Source of the DNA: Streptomyces sp. DH-12
GTDB taxonomy: Bacteria > Actinomycetota > Actinomycetes > Streptomycetales > Streptomycetaceae
Direction of reading: 5' to 3'
Assembly: GCF_002899455.1 (NCBI RefSeq)
Contig: NZ_PPFB01000001.1
Location: 2,882,501-2,946,500, forward strand
DNA length: 64,000 bases
Below, piece by piece: positions 47,936 through 59,253 of the stretch; positions within the stretch are counted from its first letter, which is position 1, and every line of letters starts with the position of its first letter. The position numbers and the translations under genes are program-made. The notes beneath the pieces are model-generated. The model saw only the letters and a program-made list of their open reading frames with translations. It was not told the origin of the DNA and did no database searches.

Positions 47936-48460
47936 TCACTCCGCGCGCAGCGCCTCCGCCATCTTCGTCAGCTCCCCGAAGGACGCCGTGCCGGTCACCA
48001 CGGTCGTCGAGCCCGGGGTGTCCTCCAGCACCAGGGCGTCGTAGCGCTCGCCCTCGTAGCGCGTCCAGGTCTTGCCGTCGATCCGCTGGGTCGCCCCGGT
48101 CGGCTCGGCCCGCTGCGTCTTGTCCTCGATGAACGCCGTGCGCTTGCCGACGGACTGCTCGACCGCCGCGTACTCGCCGTCGGGGGTGCGGAAGCCCAGG
48201 TGCCAGGACTCGTCCTCGGCCGCGCGGTAGCGCACGGAGGTGGGCTTCCACGCCTTGGGCAGCCCCTCGGGGGCGACCACCGGGTAGGAGGCGGCCCGGC
48301 GGGCGGTCAGCAGATCGATGCGGTAGTCGACGCGCTTGACCTCGGGCTCACCGCCCGTGCGCGGGAGGAACAGCCACACCACTCCCGCCGCGAGCACGAT
48401 GAGCGCCAGGGACAGGACCATGTCCCTGGCCGACTTCTGCATGCTGTTCGTTCCTGCCAC
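47936..48460 (-). CDS. DUF4245-like membrane-anchored protein
   Basis: A 174-aa protein with one N-terminal membrane helix (about 13-33; [19 protein letters not shown]) and an extracytoplasmic domain with [19 protein letters not shown] and [17 protein letters not shown], typical of the DUF4245 family. Function unknown. The GTG 48460 start has GGAGG only one base upstream, so ATG 48442 may be the real start, giving MQKSARDM. Divergent from glpX across about 125 bp. Confidence 0.82.
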   Translation of the reverse strand: MAGTNSMQKSARDMVLSLALIVLAAGVVWLFLPRTGGEPEVKRVDYRIDLLTARRAASYPVVAPEGLPKAWKPTSVRYRAAEDESWHLGFRTPDGEYAAVEQSVGKRTAFIEDKTQRAEPTGATQRIDGKTWTRYEGERYDALVLEDTPGSTTVVTGTASFGELTKMAEALRAE

Positions 48461-48585
48461 GCCTCCTATCGTCGCAGGTGCCCGCGGCGCTCATCCGTGG
48501 GGTCCCCTGCTCATTTTGTCTGCCTGGCGATAGAGTCATGGCCATACCCTCAACCGGCCGTCGTCGTACAGAAAGGTGCGCTCCG

Positions 48586-49620
48586 ATGACCGAACACCAC
48601 CATCTGCCGTCCGAGCTCGATGTCCCCTCCGAGGCCCCCGACCGCAACCTCGCCCTGGAGCTCGTACGGGTCACCGAGGCGGCCGCGATGGCCGCGGGCC
48701 GCTGGGTAGGGCGCGGCGACAAGAACGGCGCCGACGGCGCCGCGGTACGCGCCATGCGCACCCTGGTCTCCACCGTCTCGATGAACGGCGTCGTCGTCAT
48801 CGGCGAGGGCGAGAAGGACGAGGCCCCGATGCTCTTCAACGGGGAGCGCGTGGGCGACGGCACCGGCCCGGAGTGCGACATCGCGGTCGACCCGATCGAC
48901 GGCACGACGCTGACGGCCAAGGGCATGACCAACGCCATCGCGGTGCTGGCGGCGGCCGAGCGCGGCTCGATGTTCGACCCGTCGGCAGTGTTCTACATGG
49001 ACAAGCTGGTCACCGGTCCGGAGGCGGCCGACTTCGTCGACATCAACGCCCCGGTGAGCGTGAACATCCGCCGGGTCGCCAAGGCGAAGCGGGCCACCCC
49101 CGAGGACGTCACCGTGGTGATCCTGGACCGGCCGCGGCACGAGGGCATCATCAAGGAGATCCGGGAGACCGGGGCGCGCATCAAGCTGATCTCCGACGGT
49201 GACGTGGCCGGCTCGATCCTGGCGCTGCGCGAGGGCACCGGCATCGACCTGCTGCTGGGCATCGGCGGCACCCCCGAGGGCATCATCTCGGCCTGCGCGG
49301 TGAAGTGCCTGGGCGGCACCATCCAGGGCAAGCTGTGGCCGAAGGACGACGAGGAGCGGCAGCGGGCGATGGACGCGGGGCACGACCTGGACCGGGTGCT
49401 GACCACGGAGGACCTGGTCACCGGCGACAACGTGTTCTTCGTGGCGACCGGCATCACCGACGGCGAGCTGCTGCGGGGCGTGCGCTACCGCTCGGAGACG
49501 GCGACGACCGACTCGATCGTGATGCGGTCCAAGTCGGGGACGGTACGGCGCATCGACTCCGAGCACCGGCTCAGCAAGCTGCGGGCCTACAGCGCGATCG
49601 ACTTCGACCGGGCCAAGTGA
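48586..49620 (+). CDS. glpX: Class II fructose-1,6-bisphosphatase
   Basis: A 344-aa GlpX-type enzyme that dephosphorylates fructose-1,6-bisphosphate in gluconeogenesis. The Li-sensitive phosphatase motifs are [11 protein letters not shown] (about residues 70-80) and DPIDGTTL (about 103-110), with [20 protein letters not shown] further on. ATG 48586 gives the usual N-terminus; longer in-frame ATGs (48478, 48538) lie in promoter-like sequence (TAGAGT at 48531-48536). It ends with a hairpin shared with the convergent whiB-like gene. Confidence 0.95.
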   Translation: MTEHHHLPSELDVPSEAPDRNLALELVRVTEAAAMAAGRWVGRGDKNGADGAAVRAMRTLVSTVSMNGVVVIGEGEKDEAPMLFNGERVGDGTGPECDIAVDPIDGTTLTAKGMTNAIAVLAAAERGSMFDPSAVFYMDKLVTGPEAADFVDINAPVSVNIRRVAKAKRATPEDVTVVILDRPRHEGIIKEIRETGARIKLISDGDVAGSILALREGTGIDLLLGIGGTPEGIISACAVKCLGGTIQGKLWPKDDEERQRAMDAGHDLDRVLTTEDLVTGDNVFFVATGITDGELLRGVRYRSETATTDSIVMRSKSGTVRRIDSEHRLSKLRAYSAIDFDRAK

Positions 49621-49640
49621 CCCTGGAGCCACCGGAAGAA

Positions 49641-49670
49641 GAGGCGTCCTCTGTGCGGAGAGGGCGCCTC
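49641..49670. terminator. Bidirectional hairpin between glpX and the whiB-like gene
   Basis: GAGGCGTCCTCT (49641-49652) pairs with AGAGGGCGCCTC (49659-49670), one mismatch, 6-base loop, 20 bp after the glpX stop. Confidence 0.75.
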
Positions 49671-49689
49671 CTTCCGTCGGGTGCGGGGA

Positions 49690-50064
49690 TCAGCCCGCGG
49701 CGGCTATGCGGTTCTGCCGGGCGGCCTTCTTCAGCTCCATCTCGCGGCGCCTGCGGCGGGCCAGGACGACGCGGCGCTCCGCCGCGGTCAGGCCGCCCCA
49801 GACGCCGTAGGGCTCGGGCTGGAGCAGGGCGTGCTCGCGGCACTCCACCATGACCGGGCAGCGGGCGCAGACCCGCTTGGCCGCCTCCTCGCGGGACAGC
49901 CGCGCGGCGGTCGGCTCCTTCGACGGTGCGAAGAACAGGCCCGCCTCGTCGCGCCGGCACACCGCCTCGGTGTGCCAGGGGGCGTCCTGGTCCCTGTCCC
50001 GCGCTGCCACTCGCTGGGCCGGAACGGCGGCTACCTGCAGGGACGAATGCGGCGGTTGCAGCAC
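49690..50064 (-). CDS. WhiB-like iron-sulfur transcription factor
   Basis: A 124-aa Wbl protein with four cluster-binding cysteines, Cys36, Cys66, Cys69 and Cys75 (C-x29-C-x2-C-x5-C), the beta-turn YGVWGGL (about 86-92) and a basic C-terminal tail (RRVVLARRRRREME) for DNA contact. Wbl proteins bind a [4Fe-4S] cluster and usually region 4 of the principal sigma factor, acting as redox- or NO-sensitive regulators. GTG 50062-50064 has AGGAG six bases upstream. Its longer N-terminus than WblE suggests a different paralogue; which one cannot be settled here. Confidence 0.92.
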   Translation of the reverse strand: MLQPPHSSLQVAAVPAQRVAARDRDQDAPWHTEAVCRRDEAGLFFAPSKEPTAARLSREEAAKRVCARCPVMVECREHALLQPEPYGVWGGLTAAERRVVLARRRRREMELKKAARQNRIAAAG

Positions 50065-50230
50065 GGTCTACTCCTGACGACGGCTTCGCGAGCTGGCGAG
50101 TGCCGTGGATGCACGTGGGACGGCCCGGCGTGAATCCCTGGCGCCCTCCAAGGAGACGATGCGTCAAGGCTTACCCGATGTGCGCGCGCCTATGCACAGA
50201 GTTCCCGACAGGCCTCGGCCCGCGCCGTGT

Positions 50231-50926
50231 TCAGTGCCCCAGGTGCTTGCGCATGCTGCGGTCGACCGTGCGCTGCACGCGGTCGAGGATGTCCTTCACG
50301 AGCTTGCCGCGCTTCGGGCGGGCCTCGACGCTGCCCAGGACCGCCCAGCCGTCGACGTAGACCACCGGGGCGTTGTCGTCGGGCGAGTCCTGCGGGACCA
50401 CCTCGAAGGCGCCGAGCACGCCGCCGCCGGTGCCGCGCAGCGACACGTTCTCCGGGACGCGTATCTCGACGCTGCCGAAGACGGAGAACGCCTTGATCAT
50501 CACCTGCTGGTGGTCGAACAGCGCTTCGCTGAGGTCTATCTCCACACTGCCGAAGACCGCGTACGCGTGGATGCGGCGGCCGGTGCGCCAGCGGCCCTTG
50601 CGGGCGGCGGCGCTGAACACCGCGACCACGTTGTCGTCGGGGTCCACCGGGAAGACGCCCGCGGCGGGGCGGCCGGGCGCGGAGACGGGGGCCGCGTGCC
50701 GCCGGTGGGCGGCGGGCAGGTCCTGGATGAACCCCTCCAGCTCGCCCAGCGTCTTGGCGGACAGCACGCCCTCGACACGCTCGGCGTGCTCGTCGGCGGT
50801 CAGCCGGCCCTCGGCGTGCGCCTCGTGCAGGAGTTCGGCGATACGGTCACGGTCGGCGTCGGAGGCGCGCAGCTCGGTGCTCCGCGGCGCCGGATCCGGC
50901 TGCTGGGCGTGCTTCTGAAGGTCCAC
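50231..50926 (-). CDS. DUF1707 and LiaF-like domain protein
   Basis: A 231-aa cytoplasmic protein. Its N-terminal DUF1707 domain (about 18-70; LRASDADRDRIAELLHEAH, GRLTADEHAERVEGV) is followed by a beta-helical C-terminal domain of the cell-wall-active-antibiotics response type (about 115-210) with three repeats of the form FGSVEI: YAVFGSVEIDL, FSVFGSVEIRV and WAVLGSVEA. A role in sensing envelope stress is suggested by relatives but not shown. No membrane helix. GTG 50924-50926 with TACGCT six bases upstream suggests a leaderless mRNA. Confidence 0.85.
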   Translation of the reverse strand: MDLQKHAQQPDPAPRSTELRASDADRDRIAELLHEAHAEGRLTADEHAERVEGVLSAKTLGELEGFIQDLPAAHRRHAAPVSAPGRPAAGVFPVDPDDNVVAVFSAAARKGRWRTGRRIHAYAVFGSVEIDLSEALFDHQQVMIKAFSVFGSVEIRVPENVSLRGTGGGVLGAFEVVPQDSPDDNAPVVYVDGWAVLGSVEARPKRGKLVKDILDRVQRTVDRSMRKHLGH

Positions 50927-50932
50927 GACAGC

Positions 50933-50938
50933 AGCGTA
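50933..50938 (-). promoter_or_regulatory. Candidate -10 box (TACGCT) for leaderless DUF1707 gene
   Basis: TACGCT on the minus strand ends six bases before GTG 50926, with no ribosome site. Confidence 0.45.
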
Positions 50939-51031
50939 CCCAAACGCGATAGATCGCGACTACCCCGCGGGGCGGACGACTGAGGACGACCTCACGGGAC
51001 CGGTGTCCGGGGCAGGTCCTAGGCTGGGAAG

Positions 51032-51051
51032 GCCCGCCGACGGAGGCGGGC
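51032..51051 (+). promoter_or_regulatory. Leader hairpin of the class I fumarase gene
   Basis: GCCCGCC-GACGGA-GGCGGGC forms a 7-bp stem in the leader. TAGGCT at 51020-51025 would place the transcript start at the base of the hairpin, which could stabilise the mRNA 5-prime end. Confidence 0.4.
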
Positions 51052-51080
51052 GGTCTTCCGTCGAGTGAGGAATGGGCGAG

Positions 51081-52748
<1,668 letters not shown>

Positions 52749-52775
52749 GCCTTCGTCGGCCCTTGCGGGCCTCGT

Positions 52776-52845
52776 CCTCGGACGCCGGAGGGGCCGCGCG
52801 CGGCCCCTCCGGCGTCCGAGGAGCGGGGTCCGGGGCGGAGCCCCG
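52776..52845. terminator. 46-bp perfect palindrome and GGGGCGGAGCCCC element (dispersed Streptomyces repeat)
   Basis: 52776-52821 is a perfect 46-bp palindrome centred on GCGCGC. It is followed by GCGGGGTCCGGGGCGGAGCCCCG, a short hairpin. From experience, sequences of this kind occur in many copies between Streptomyces genes. Here it can terminate the fumarase transcript. Confidence 0.8.
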
Positions 52846-52907
52846 TGTCCGCATAGCGGATTTCCTGTGCCGCTTTCGGACAACCTGGCCCCGCCCGGTC
52901 CGACGCC

Positions 52908-52972
52908 GTTGACCCGATCAACAACTTGCTGTGACTCTTCCTGGCAGCCCGGCATGCACATGCCATGCCGGG
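52908..52972 (+). promoter_or_regulatory. Inverted repeats in the leader of the secreted aminopeptidase gene
   Basis: GTTGA-CCCGA-TCAAC (52908-52922) includes a TTGACC that could be a -35 element. CCCGGCATG (52948-52956) and CATGCCGGG (52964-52972) form a perfect 9-bp stem with a 7-base loop, 45 bp before the start codon. Confidence 0.45.
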
Positions 52973-53016
52973 TCCCTCGCGTGGCGACCCCACAGCCACC
53001 GTCCGGAGGAGTCCAG

Positions 53017-54444
53017 GTGAAACGAAGATTCGCCCTGGCGGGCACCCTGCTCGCCCTCGTGCTCGGCTTCGGCACACTCCCCGCCGCGGCCACCCCGTCC
53101 GGCACGTCCCCCGCCTCCACCACCACCGCCCTCGCCGCCCCCGACATCAGCGTCACCGCGGTACGGGCCCACCTCGAGGAACTCAGCGCCGTCGCCGCCC
53201 GCAACGGCGGCAACCGCCGGTCCACGACCCAGGGTTACCGCGACTCCGTCGCCTACGTGAAGGGCAGGCTGCAGGCCGCCGGCTACACCGTCACCGAGCA
53301 GCCCTGCACCTCCGGCTGCACCAGCGGCGCCGGACCCAACCTGATCGCCGAGTGGCCCCGGGGCGACGCCGACAACGTGTACATGTTCGGCGCCCACCTC
53401 GACGGCGTCTCCGCCGGACCCGGCATGAACGACAACGCCTCCGGCTCCGCCGCCCTGCTGGAGAACGCCCTGGCGCTCGCCCGGGAGAACCCGGACCTGC
53501 GCAACCGGGTCCGCTTCGCCTGGTGGACCGACGAGGAGCAGGGCCTCAACGGCAGCTACTTCTACGTCCGTTCGCTGTCGTCGGCGGAACGCTCCCGGAT
53601 CAAGGCGTACTACAACTTCGACATGATCGCCTCGGTCAACGGCGGCTACTTCATCAACCACATCACCTCCGCGGCCGCCGCTCCGATGAAGGCGTACTGG
53701 GACTCCCTCGGCCTCCGGCCCGAGGAGAACACCGAGGGCGCCGGCCGCAGCGACGACTACTCCTTCGAGCGGTACGGCATCCCCACGTCCGGCTACGCGA
53801 TGGGGGCGAGCGCCCGGAAGACCGCCGCGCAGGCCGCCAAGTGGGGCGGCACCTCCGGCGCGTCGTACGACCCCTGCTACCACCGGGCGTGCGACACCCT
53901 CTCCAACATCAACACCACCGGCCTCGACCGCGCGGCCGACGGCATCGCGTACACCGTGTGGCAGCAGGCCGCCGGCACCGGCGGCGGCGTCTGCGACACC
54001 GCCGGCGTCATCGGCAACGGCGGGTTCGAGAGCGGGACCGCGCCGTGGACCGGGACCACCGCGGCCATCGCCGCCCACACGGGCCGGCCCGCGCACGGCG
54101 GCACCCGCTTCGCCTGGCTCGGCGGCAACGGCTCCGCCGGCACCGAGTCGATCAGCCAGACGGTGACCGTGCCGGCCGGCTGCACGGGCGCGTCGCTGGG
54201 CTTCTGGCTGCGCGTCGAGACCGCCGAGTCCGGCACCCGGGCGTACGACACGTTCACCGTCCGGGTGAACGGCACCACGCTCGCCACCTGGTCCAACGTG
54301 CACGCGGGCGGCGGCTGGACGCAGCGCTCGGCCGACCTGTCCGCGTACGCCGGGCAGACGGTGACCGTGGCGTTCACCGCCACCGAGGACCGCAGCCTGC
54401 AGACCGGCTTCCTGCTGGACGACGTGAGTCTGCAGAGCGACTGA
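53017..54444 (+). CDS. Secreted M28 zinc aminopeptidase (S. griseus aminopeptidase-like)
   Basis: A 475-aa exoenzyme. Signal peptide (1-26, ending PAAA), short pro-region, then an M28 catalytic domain with two-zinc ligands: His127 in GAHLDGV, Asp in MNDNASG, Glu-Glu in TDEEQG, Asp in NFDMIAS and His in [10 protein letters not shown]. The region after residue 330 ([11 protein letters not shown]...) is a beta-sandwich accessory domain that may bind substrate or cell wall. Extracellular removal of hydrophobic N-terminal residues is expected. GTG 53017 has a GGAGG ribosome site eight bases upstream. It lies between two fumarase genes without obvious metabolic link. Confidence 0.92.
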   Translation: MKRRFALAGTLLALVLGFGTLPAAATPSGTSPASTTTALAAPDISVTAVRAHLEELSAVAARNGGNRRSTTQGYRDSVAYVKGRLQAAGYTVTEQPCTSGCTSGAGPNLIAEWPRGDADNVYMFGAHLDGVSAGPGMNDNASGSAALLENALALARENPDLRNRVRFAWWTDEEQGLNGSYFYVRSLSSAERSRIKAYYNFDMIASVNGGYFINHITSAAAAPMKAYWDSLGLRPEENTEGAGRSDDYSFERYGIPTSGYAMGASARKTAAQAAKWGGTSGASYDPCYHRACDTLSNINTTGLDRAADGIAYTVWQQAAGTGGGVCDTAGVIGNGGFESGTAPWTGTTAAIAAHTGRPAHGGTRFAWLGGNGSAGTESISQTVTVPAGCTGASLGFWLRVETAESGTRAYDTFTVRVNGTTLATWSNVHAGGGWTQRSADLSAYAGQTVTVAFTATEDRSLQTGFLLDDVSLQSD

Positions 54445-54555
54445 CGCCCCCCACGGGTGCTCCGCCCCGCCGCGTGCCGTCGCGGCGGGGCGGACGGCCT
54501 TTCCGGGGAATACGCTCGTCCGACACCGCTGCTGTGCTCCACGGAGGTACACACG

Positions 54556-55959
54556 ATGACGACCACGGACGACGCCCGGAACCACCGCATCGAGCACGAC
54601 TCCATGGGGGAGGTGCGAGTCCCCGCCGACGCCAAGTGGCGGGCGCAGACCCAACGGGCGGTGGAGAACTTCCCGGTCTCCGGGCAGCGCCTGGAGCGCG
54701 CCCACATCGAGGCGCTGGCCCGCGTCAAGGCCGCCGCCGCCAAGGTGAACGCCCGGCTCGGGGTGCTGGACGAGGACATCGCCGAGGCGATCCAGGAGGC
54801 GGCCGCGGAGGTCGCCGAGGGCCGGTGGGACGAGCACTTCCCGGTGGACGTGTTCCAGACCGGGTCCGGGACCTCGTCCAACATGAACGCCAACGAGGTC
54901 ATCGCCACCCTCGCCACCGAGCGGCTGGGCCGGGACGTGCACCCCAACGACCACGTCAACGCCTCCCAGTCGTCCAACGACGTCTTCCCCTCGTCGCTGC
55001 ACATCGCCGCCACCGCCGCGGTCACCCGGGACCTGATCCCGGCCCTGGAGCACCTCGCCGCCGCCCTGGAGCGCAAGGCGGAGGAGTTCGCCGACGTGGT
55101 GAAGTCCGGACGCACCCACCTGATGGACGCCACGCCCGTCACCCTGGGCCAGGAGTTCGGCGGGTACGCCGCCCAGGTGCGGTACGGCGTGGAGCGGCTG
55201 CACGCCTCCCTGCCCCGGCTGGCCGAGCTGCCGCTGGGCGGCACCGCCGTCGGCACCGGCATCAACACCCCGCCCGGGTTCTCCGCCGCCGTGATCGAGG
55301 AGGTGGCGCGGGCGACCGGGCTGCCGCTGACCGAGGCGCGGGACCACTTCGAGGCGCAGGGCGCCCGGGACGGCGTGGTGGAGACCAGCGGGCAGCTGCG
55401 CACCGTCGCCGTCGGCCTGACGAAGATCGCCAACGATCTGCGGTGGATGGCGTCGGGGCCGCGCACCGGCCTCGCCGAGATCGTCCTGCCCGACCTCCAG
55501 CCCGGCTCCTCGATCATGCCCGGCAAGGTCAACCCGGTGATCCCGGAGGCCGTGCTGATGGTGTGCGCCCAGGTCATGGGCAACGACGCGACCGTCGCCG
55601 TGGCCGGCGCGTCCGGCAATTTCGAGCTCAACGTGATGCTGCCGGTGATCGCCAAGAACGTGCTGGAGTCGGTGCGGCTGCTCGCCAACGTCTCCCGGCT
55701 GCTCGCCGACCGCACGGTCGACGGGATCGTCGCCGACCGGGAGCGGGCCCGCGAGTACGCCGAGTCCTCGCCGTCCGTGGTCACCCCGCTGAACAAGTAC
55801 ATCGGCTACGAGGAGGCCGCGAAGGTCGCCAAGAAGTCCCTCGAGGAACGCAAGACCATCCGGCAGGTGGTGCTGGAGAACGGCTACGTCGAGCGCGGCG
55901 ACCTGACCGTGGAACAGCTGGACGAGGCGCTGGACGTCCTGCGGATGACACGCCCGTAG
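54556..55959 (+). CDS. fumC: Class II fumarate hydratase
   Basis: A 467-aa aspartase/fumarase superfamily enzyme. Substrate motifs: [13 protein letters not shown] (about 107), [14 protein letters not shown], the [17 protein letters not shown] region with the catalytic His, and the signature [16 protein letters not shown] (about 316-331) with the mobile S-loop Ser. Iron-independent, heat-stable fumarase of the TCA cycle. ATG 54556 has a GGAGG ribosome site eight bases upstream. The N-terminus [14 protein letters not shown] is typical. It gives the cell a second, oxygen-tolerant fumarase beside the class I enzyme. Confidence 0.96.
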   Translation: MTTTDDARNHRIEHDSMGEVRVPADAKWRAQTQRAVENFPVSGQRLERAHIEALARVKAAAAKVNARLGVLDEDIAEAIQEAAAEVAEGRWDEHFPVDVFQTGSGTSSNMNANEVIATLATERLGRDVHPNDHVNASQSSNDVFPSSLHIAATAAVTRDLIPALEHLAAALERKAEEFADVVKSGRTHLMDATPVTLGQEFGGYAAQVRYGVERLHASLPRLAELPLGGTAVGTGINTPPGFSAAVIEEVARATGLPLTEARDHFEAQGARDGVVETSGQLRTVAVGLTKIANDLRWMASGPRTGLAEIVLPDLQPGSSIMPGKVNPVIPEAVLMVCAQVMGNDATVAVAGASGNFELNVMLPVIAKNVLESVRLLANVSRLLADRTVDGIVADRERAREYAESSPSVVTPLNKYIGYEEAAKVAKKSLEERKTIRQVVLENGYVERGDLTVEQLDEALDVLRMTRP

Positions 55960-56019
55960 GGCCCGGCGCGCCGGGGGTGGACCGTGACCGGGGCCGCAGC
56001 GTCGCGTGGCCGGGCCACC

Positions 56020-56025
56020 TAATAT
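56020..56025 (+). promoter_or_regulatory. Candidate -10 box (TAATAT) for leaderless DUF402 gene
   Basis: TAATAT ends six bases before ATG 56032, with no ribosome-binding sequence between. Confidence 0.5.
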
Positions 56026-56031
56026 CTGCGC

Positions 56032-56724
56032 ATGACAGAGGGTGGAACCACGACGCACGGCCGCGCGGACGGGGCGGCCCGCCACTGGGAGCCCGGGACG
56101 CAGATCCTGTGGCGGTACCGGGAGAACGGCGGCGCGCGCATCCACATCGCGCGCCCCGTCACGGTCGTGCGCGACGACCCGGAGCTGCTGGCCGTGTGGA
56201 TGGCGCCCGGCACCGAGTGCGTGAGACCCGTCCTCGCCGACGGCACCCCGGTCCACCGGGAACCCCTCGCCACCCGCTACACCAAGCCGCGCACGGTGCA
56301 GCGGGACCGCTGGTTCGGCACCGGCGTGCTGAAGCTGGCCCGGCCCGGCGAGCCCTGGTCGGTGTGGCTGTTCTGGGAGCCGGGCTGGCGGTTCAAGAAC
56401 TGGTACGTGAACCTGGAGGAGCCGCTCGCCCGCTGGGCGGGCGGGGTGGACTCCGAGGACCACTTCCTGGACATCTCCGTGCGGCCGGACCGCGGCTGGC
56501 ACTGGCGGGACGAGGACGAGTTCGCGCAGGCCCAGCGGGACGGCCTGATGGACTCCGCGCTGGCCCGGCGGGTGCGCGCGGCCGGGCGCGCCGCGGTCGC
56601 GGTGATCGACGCCTGGGGGCCGCCGTTCTCGGACGGCTGGGAGAACTGGCGTCCGGATCCGGCGTGGACGGTACCGTCACTGCCACAGGACTGGGACCGC
56701 ACACCGGCGCACGCGTCCTCGTGA
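56032..56724 (+). CDS. DUF402 (FomD-like) phosphohydrolase
   Basis: A 230-aa DUF402 protein. The barrel-forming core includes WRYRENGGARIHIARPV, WSVWLFWEPGWRFKNWYVNLE and DSEDHFLDISVRPD, with acidic residues (DSEDHFLD, WRDEDEF) that bind divalent metal in FomD-type nucleotide phosphohydrolases. FomD hydrolyses a CMP-phosphonate in fosfomycin biosynthesis; other members act on nucleoside diphosphates. No biosynthetic cluster surrounds this copy, so a housekeeping nucleotide role is more likely. Separate transcript from fumC judging by its own -10 box. Confidence 0.87.
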   Translation: MTEGGTTTHGRADGAARHWEPGTQILWRYRENGGARIHIARPVTVVRDDPELLAVWMAPGTECVRPVLADGTPVHREPLATRYTKPRTVQRDRWFGTGVLKLARPGEPWSVWLFWEPGWRFKNWYVNLEEPLARWAGGVDSEDHFLDISVRPDRGWHWRDEDEFAQAQRDGLMDSALARRVRAAGRAAVAVIDAWGPPFSDGWENWRPDPAWTVPSLPQDWDRTPAHASS

Positions 56725-56998
56725 GACCCTTGCTGCGCCCCCGGGCGGAAAACGTAGGATCGTCGTCCGCAAGGGCGCGGAGCAGCAACCACCGGAGCGC
56801 GCGCGAGGCTTGACCGGACGTCACCGAGGGGCGGCAGGACGTGAGCGAGGGGTACGGAAACACCGGTACGGGCCGAGGACGGCCGGCCGGCGTCGCAGGA
56901 ACAACCTCTGACCACACGCGGAATCCGTTCCGGGGGCACCTGTTCCGGGTATCGGAGTTCCGGCGGAGCGAACCGCGCGCACGGCGTGCGCCGGACGG

Positions 56999-59110
56999 AT
57001 GGACTCGACACGCGTGACGGAGCAGCCGATCTCCTTCGAGCGCCCCCAGCCGGGCGTGGACCCCGCGGATCCCCGCGGGGCGTTCCCGCGTTCCCCGGCC
57101 CCGGAGCGGACGGCCGGCACCGGGGCCGCCTTACCGGCACAGGGCCGCTCCGGCGGTGAGCCGCCCGCGCCCGGCACGGTCGCGTCCGGCGGCTCCGGCT
57201 CCGACGCGGCGGACGGTCCCGCCTCCGAGCACTCCCAGCCGGGCGCCGGCCCGGACGCGGAGCCGGACGCCCACCGTCCGCGGCCCGCACCGGACGGCAT
57301 CCCGGTGCAGCCCGCCGACGGGCAGGACCGGGTGGCCCAGCCCCCGGGCGGCACCGAGCGCCGCACGGGCCAGGTGGCACGGCCGGGCCGTCCCACGCCG
57401 ATGCGGCGGGACGGGGACCGGCTGCGCTTCGTCGGCGCGGCCACCCGGCGGATCGCCCGCGGCATCGACCTGGACGAGATCGTGATGGGGCTGTGCCGGG
57501 CGACCGTGCCCACCTTCTCCGACGCGATCCTGGTGTACCTCCGGGACCCGCTGCCGGTCGGCGACGAGCGGCCGACGGGCCCGCTGGTGCTGCGGCTGCG
57601 CCGCACCGACCGGATCCCGGCGGAGCGGGACACCGAGGGCGGCGGGTTCATGCCGATCGCGCCGCCGGAGCCGTCCGAGCTGGACGCGGTCGGCGAGGAG
57701 CTGTGCACGGTGCGGCCCGGCAGCGCGCTCGCCGAGGTGCTGCGCGGGGTCCGCCCGGTGTTCACGGACGCCCCCGCCGCGCGGGCGGCGCTGCCCGAAC
57801 TCCTCGGCGAGGAGGGCGCGGCGGCGGTCCCGGACGGCCAGCGGGCCGTCCTCGCGCCGCTGCGCGGCCGCCGCCGGGTGATCGGCGCGGCGCTGTTCCT
57901 GCGCCGCCCCGAGCGCATCCCGTTCGAGGCCGACGACCTGCTGGTGGCGGCGCAGCTCGCCACGCACAGCGCCCTCGGCATCGACAAGGCCGTGCTGTAC
58001 GGGCGCGAGGCGTACATCGCGGACGAGCTGCAGCGCACGATGCTGCCGGAGACCCTGCCGCGCTGCACCGGCGTACGGCTGGCGTCGCGGTATCTGCCGG
58101 CCGCGGAGACCGCCCGGGTGGGCGGTGACTGGTACGACGCGATCCCGCTGCCCGGCAGCCGGGTGGCGCTGGTGGTCGGCGACGTGATGGGGCACTCCAT
58201 GACGTCGGCGGCGATCATGGGCCAGCTGCGCACCACCGCCCAGACGCTCGCCGGGCTCGACCTGCCGCCGCAGGAGGTGCTGCACCACCTCGACGAGCAG
58301 GCGCAGCGGCTCGGCGTGGACCGCATGGCGACCTGCCTGTACGCGGTGTACGACCCGGTCGCGCACCGCATCACCATCGCCAACGCCGGCCATCCGCCGC
58401 CCGTGCTGCTGCACCTGGGCGGGCGCGCGGAGGTGCTGCGGGTGCCCGCGGGCGCCCCGATCGGCGTGGGCGGGGTGGACTTCGAGGCCGTGGAGCTGGA
58501 GGCGCCCGCCGGGGCGACCCTGCTGCTCTACACCGACGGCCTGGTGGAGTCCCGGCTGCGGGACGTGTGGACCGGCATCGAGCAGCTGCGCGAGAAGCTC
58601 GCCGCGACCGCGCAGCTCACCGGCCCGGACCATCCGCCGCCGCTGGAGGCGCTGTGCGACGAGGTGCTCGACATGCTCGGCCCGGGCGACCGGGACGACG
58701 ACATCGCGCTGCTCGCCGCCCGCTTCGACGGGATCGCGCCGAGCGACGTGGCGTACTGGTTCCTGGAGCCGGAGGACGCCGCGCCCGGCCGGGCCCGCCG
58801 GCTGGCCCGGCGGCAGCTGTCCCGCTGGGGCATGGAGGAGCTGAGCGACTCGGTGGAGCTGCTGGTCAGCGAGGTCGTGACCAACGCCGTGCGGTACGCG
58901 TCCCGGCCGGTGACGCTGCGGCTGCTGCGCACCGGCGTGCTGCGCTGCGAGGTCGGCGACGACGTGCCGCAGCTGCCGCGGCTGCGGCAGGCGCGCGCCA
59001 CGGACGAGGGCGGGCGCGGGCTGTACCTGGTGAACCGGCTGGCCCGGCGCTGGGGAGCGACCCGGCTGAGCACCGGCAAGGTGGTGTGGTTCGAGCTGAA
59101 CCACGGCTGA
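56999..59110 (+). CDS. GAF-SpoIIE phosphatase-HATPase regulator
   Basis: A 703-aa protein. Residues 1-130 are a disordered Pro/Gly/Ala-rich tail; a GAF domain follows (about 140-325), then a SpoIIE PP2C domain (about 340-560) with GGDWYDAI, VVGDVMGHSM, IANAGHPPPV and LYTDGLVESR, and an anti-sigma-type HATPase (about 590-700) with LLVSEVVTNAVRYA and DEGGRGLYLV. Same architecture as the larger phosphatase at 29490-32129 but without PAS domains. Probably part of a partner-switching circuit controlling a sigma factor or a development signal. Start ATG 56999; GTG 57014 is possible. Target unknown. Confidence 0.87.
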   Translation: MDSTRVTEQPISFERPQPGVDPADPRGAFPRSPAPERTAGTGAALPAQGRSGGEPPAPGTVASGGSGSDAADGPASEHSQPGAGPDAEPDAHRPRPAPDGIPVQPADGQDRVAQPPGGTERRTGQVARPGRPTPMRRDGDRLRFVGAATRRIARGIDLDEIVMGLCRATVPTFSDAILVYLRDPLPVGDERPTGPLVLRLRRTDRIPAERDTEGGGFMPIAPPEPSELDAVGEELCTVRPGSALAEVLRGVRPVFTDAPAARAALPELLGEEGAAAVPDGQRAVLAPLRGRRRVIGAALFLRRPERIPFEADDLLVAAQLATHSALGIDKAVLYGREAYIADELQRTMLPETLPRCTGVRLASRYLPAAETARVGGDWYDAIPLPGSRVALVVGDVMGHSMTSAAIMGQLRTTAQTLAGLDLPPQEVLHHLDEQAQRLGVDRMATCLYAVYDPVAHRITIANAGHPPPVLLHLGGRAEVLRVPAGAPIGVGGVDFEAVELEAPAGATLLLYTDGLVESRLRDVWTGIEQLREKLAATAQLTGPDHPPPLEALCDEVLDMLGPGDRDDDIALLAARFDGIAPSDVAYWFLEPEDAAPGRARRLARRQLSRWGMEELSDSVELLVSEVVTNAVRYASRPVTLRLLRTGVLRCEVGDDVPQLPRLRQARATDEGGRGLYLVNRLARRWGATRLSTGKVVWFELNHG

Positions 59111-59203
59111 GCGTACGCGGGGGCGCCTGCGCCGTTCTCCCTCCGTGAGCACGGCCCGCCCCGCCGCGGGGGTTCCGGCCTGGGCCGGGCGCGGCGGGTC
59201 GTG

Positions 59204-59245
59204 GGCTGCTCGCGCAGTGCCCCGCGCCCCTCGGGGGCGCGGGGC
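59204..59245. terminator. Hairpin with a dispersed Streptomyces intergenic repeat
   Basis: GCCCCGCGCCCC (59219-59230) pairs perfectly with 59234-59245 around TCG. It is preceded by GGGCTGCTCGCGCAGTGC, a sequence I recognise as extremely frequent in Streptomyces intergenic regions. It lies between convergent phosphatase and penicillin-binding protein genes and can terminate both. Confidence 0.8.
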
Positions 59246-59253
59246 GCGGCGGC

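Noticed and set aside
52965-56813. A 1282-codon open frame on the plus strand
   Set aside because: It overlaps the M28 aminopeptidase and fumC in another frame and has only Arg/Pro-rich sequence.
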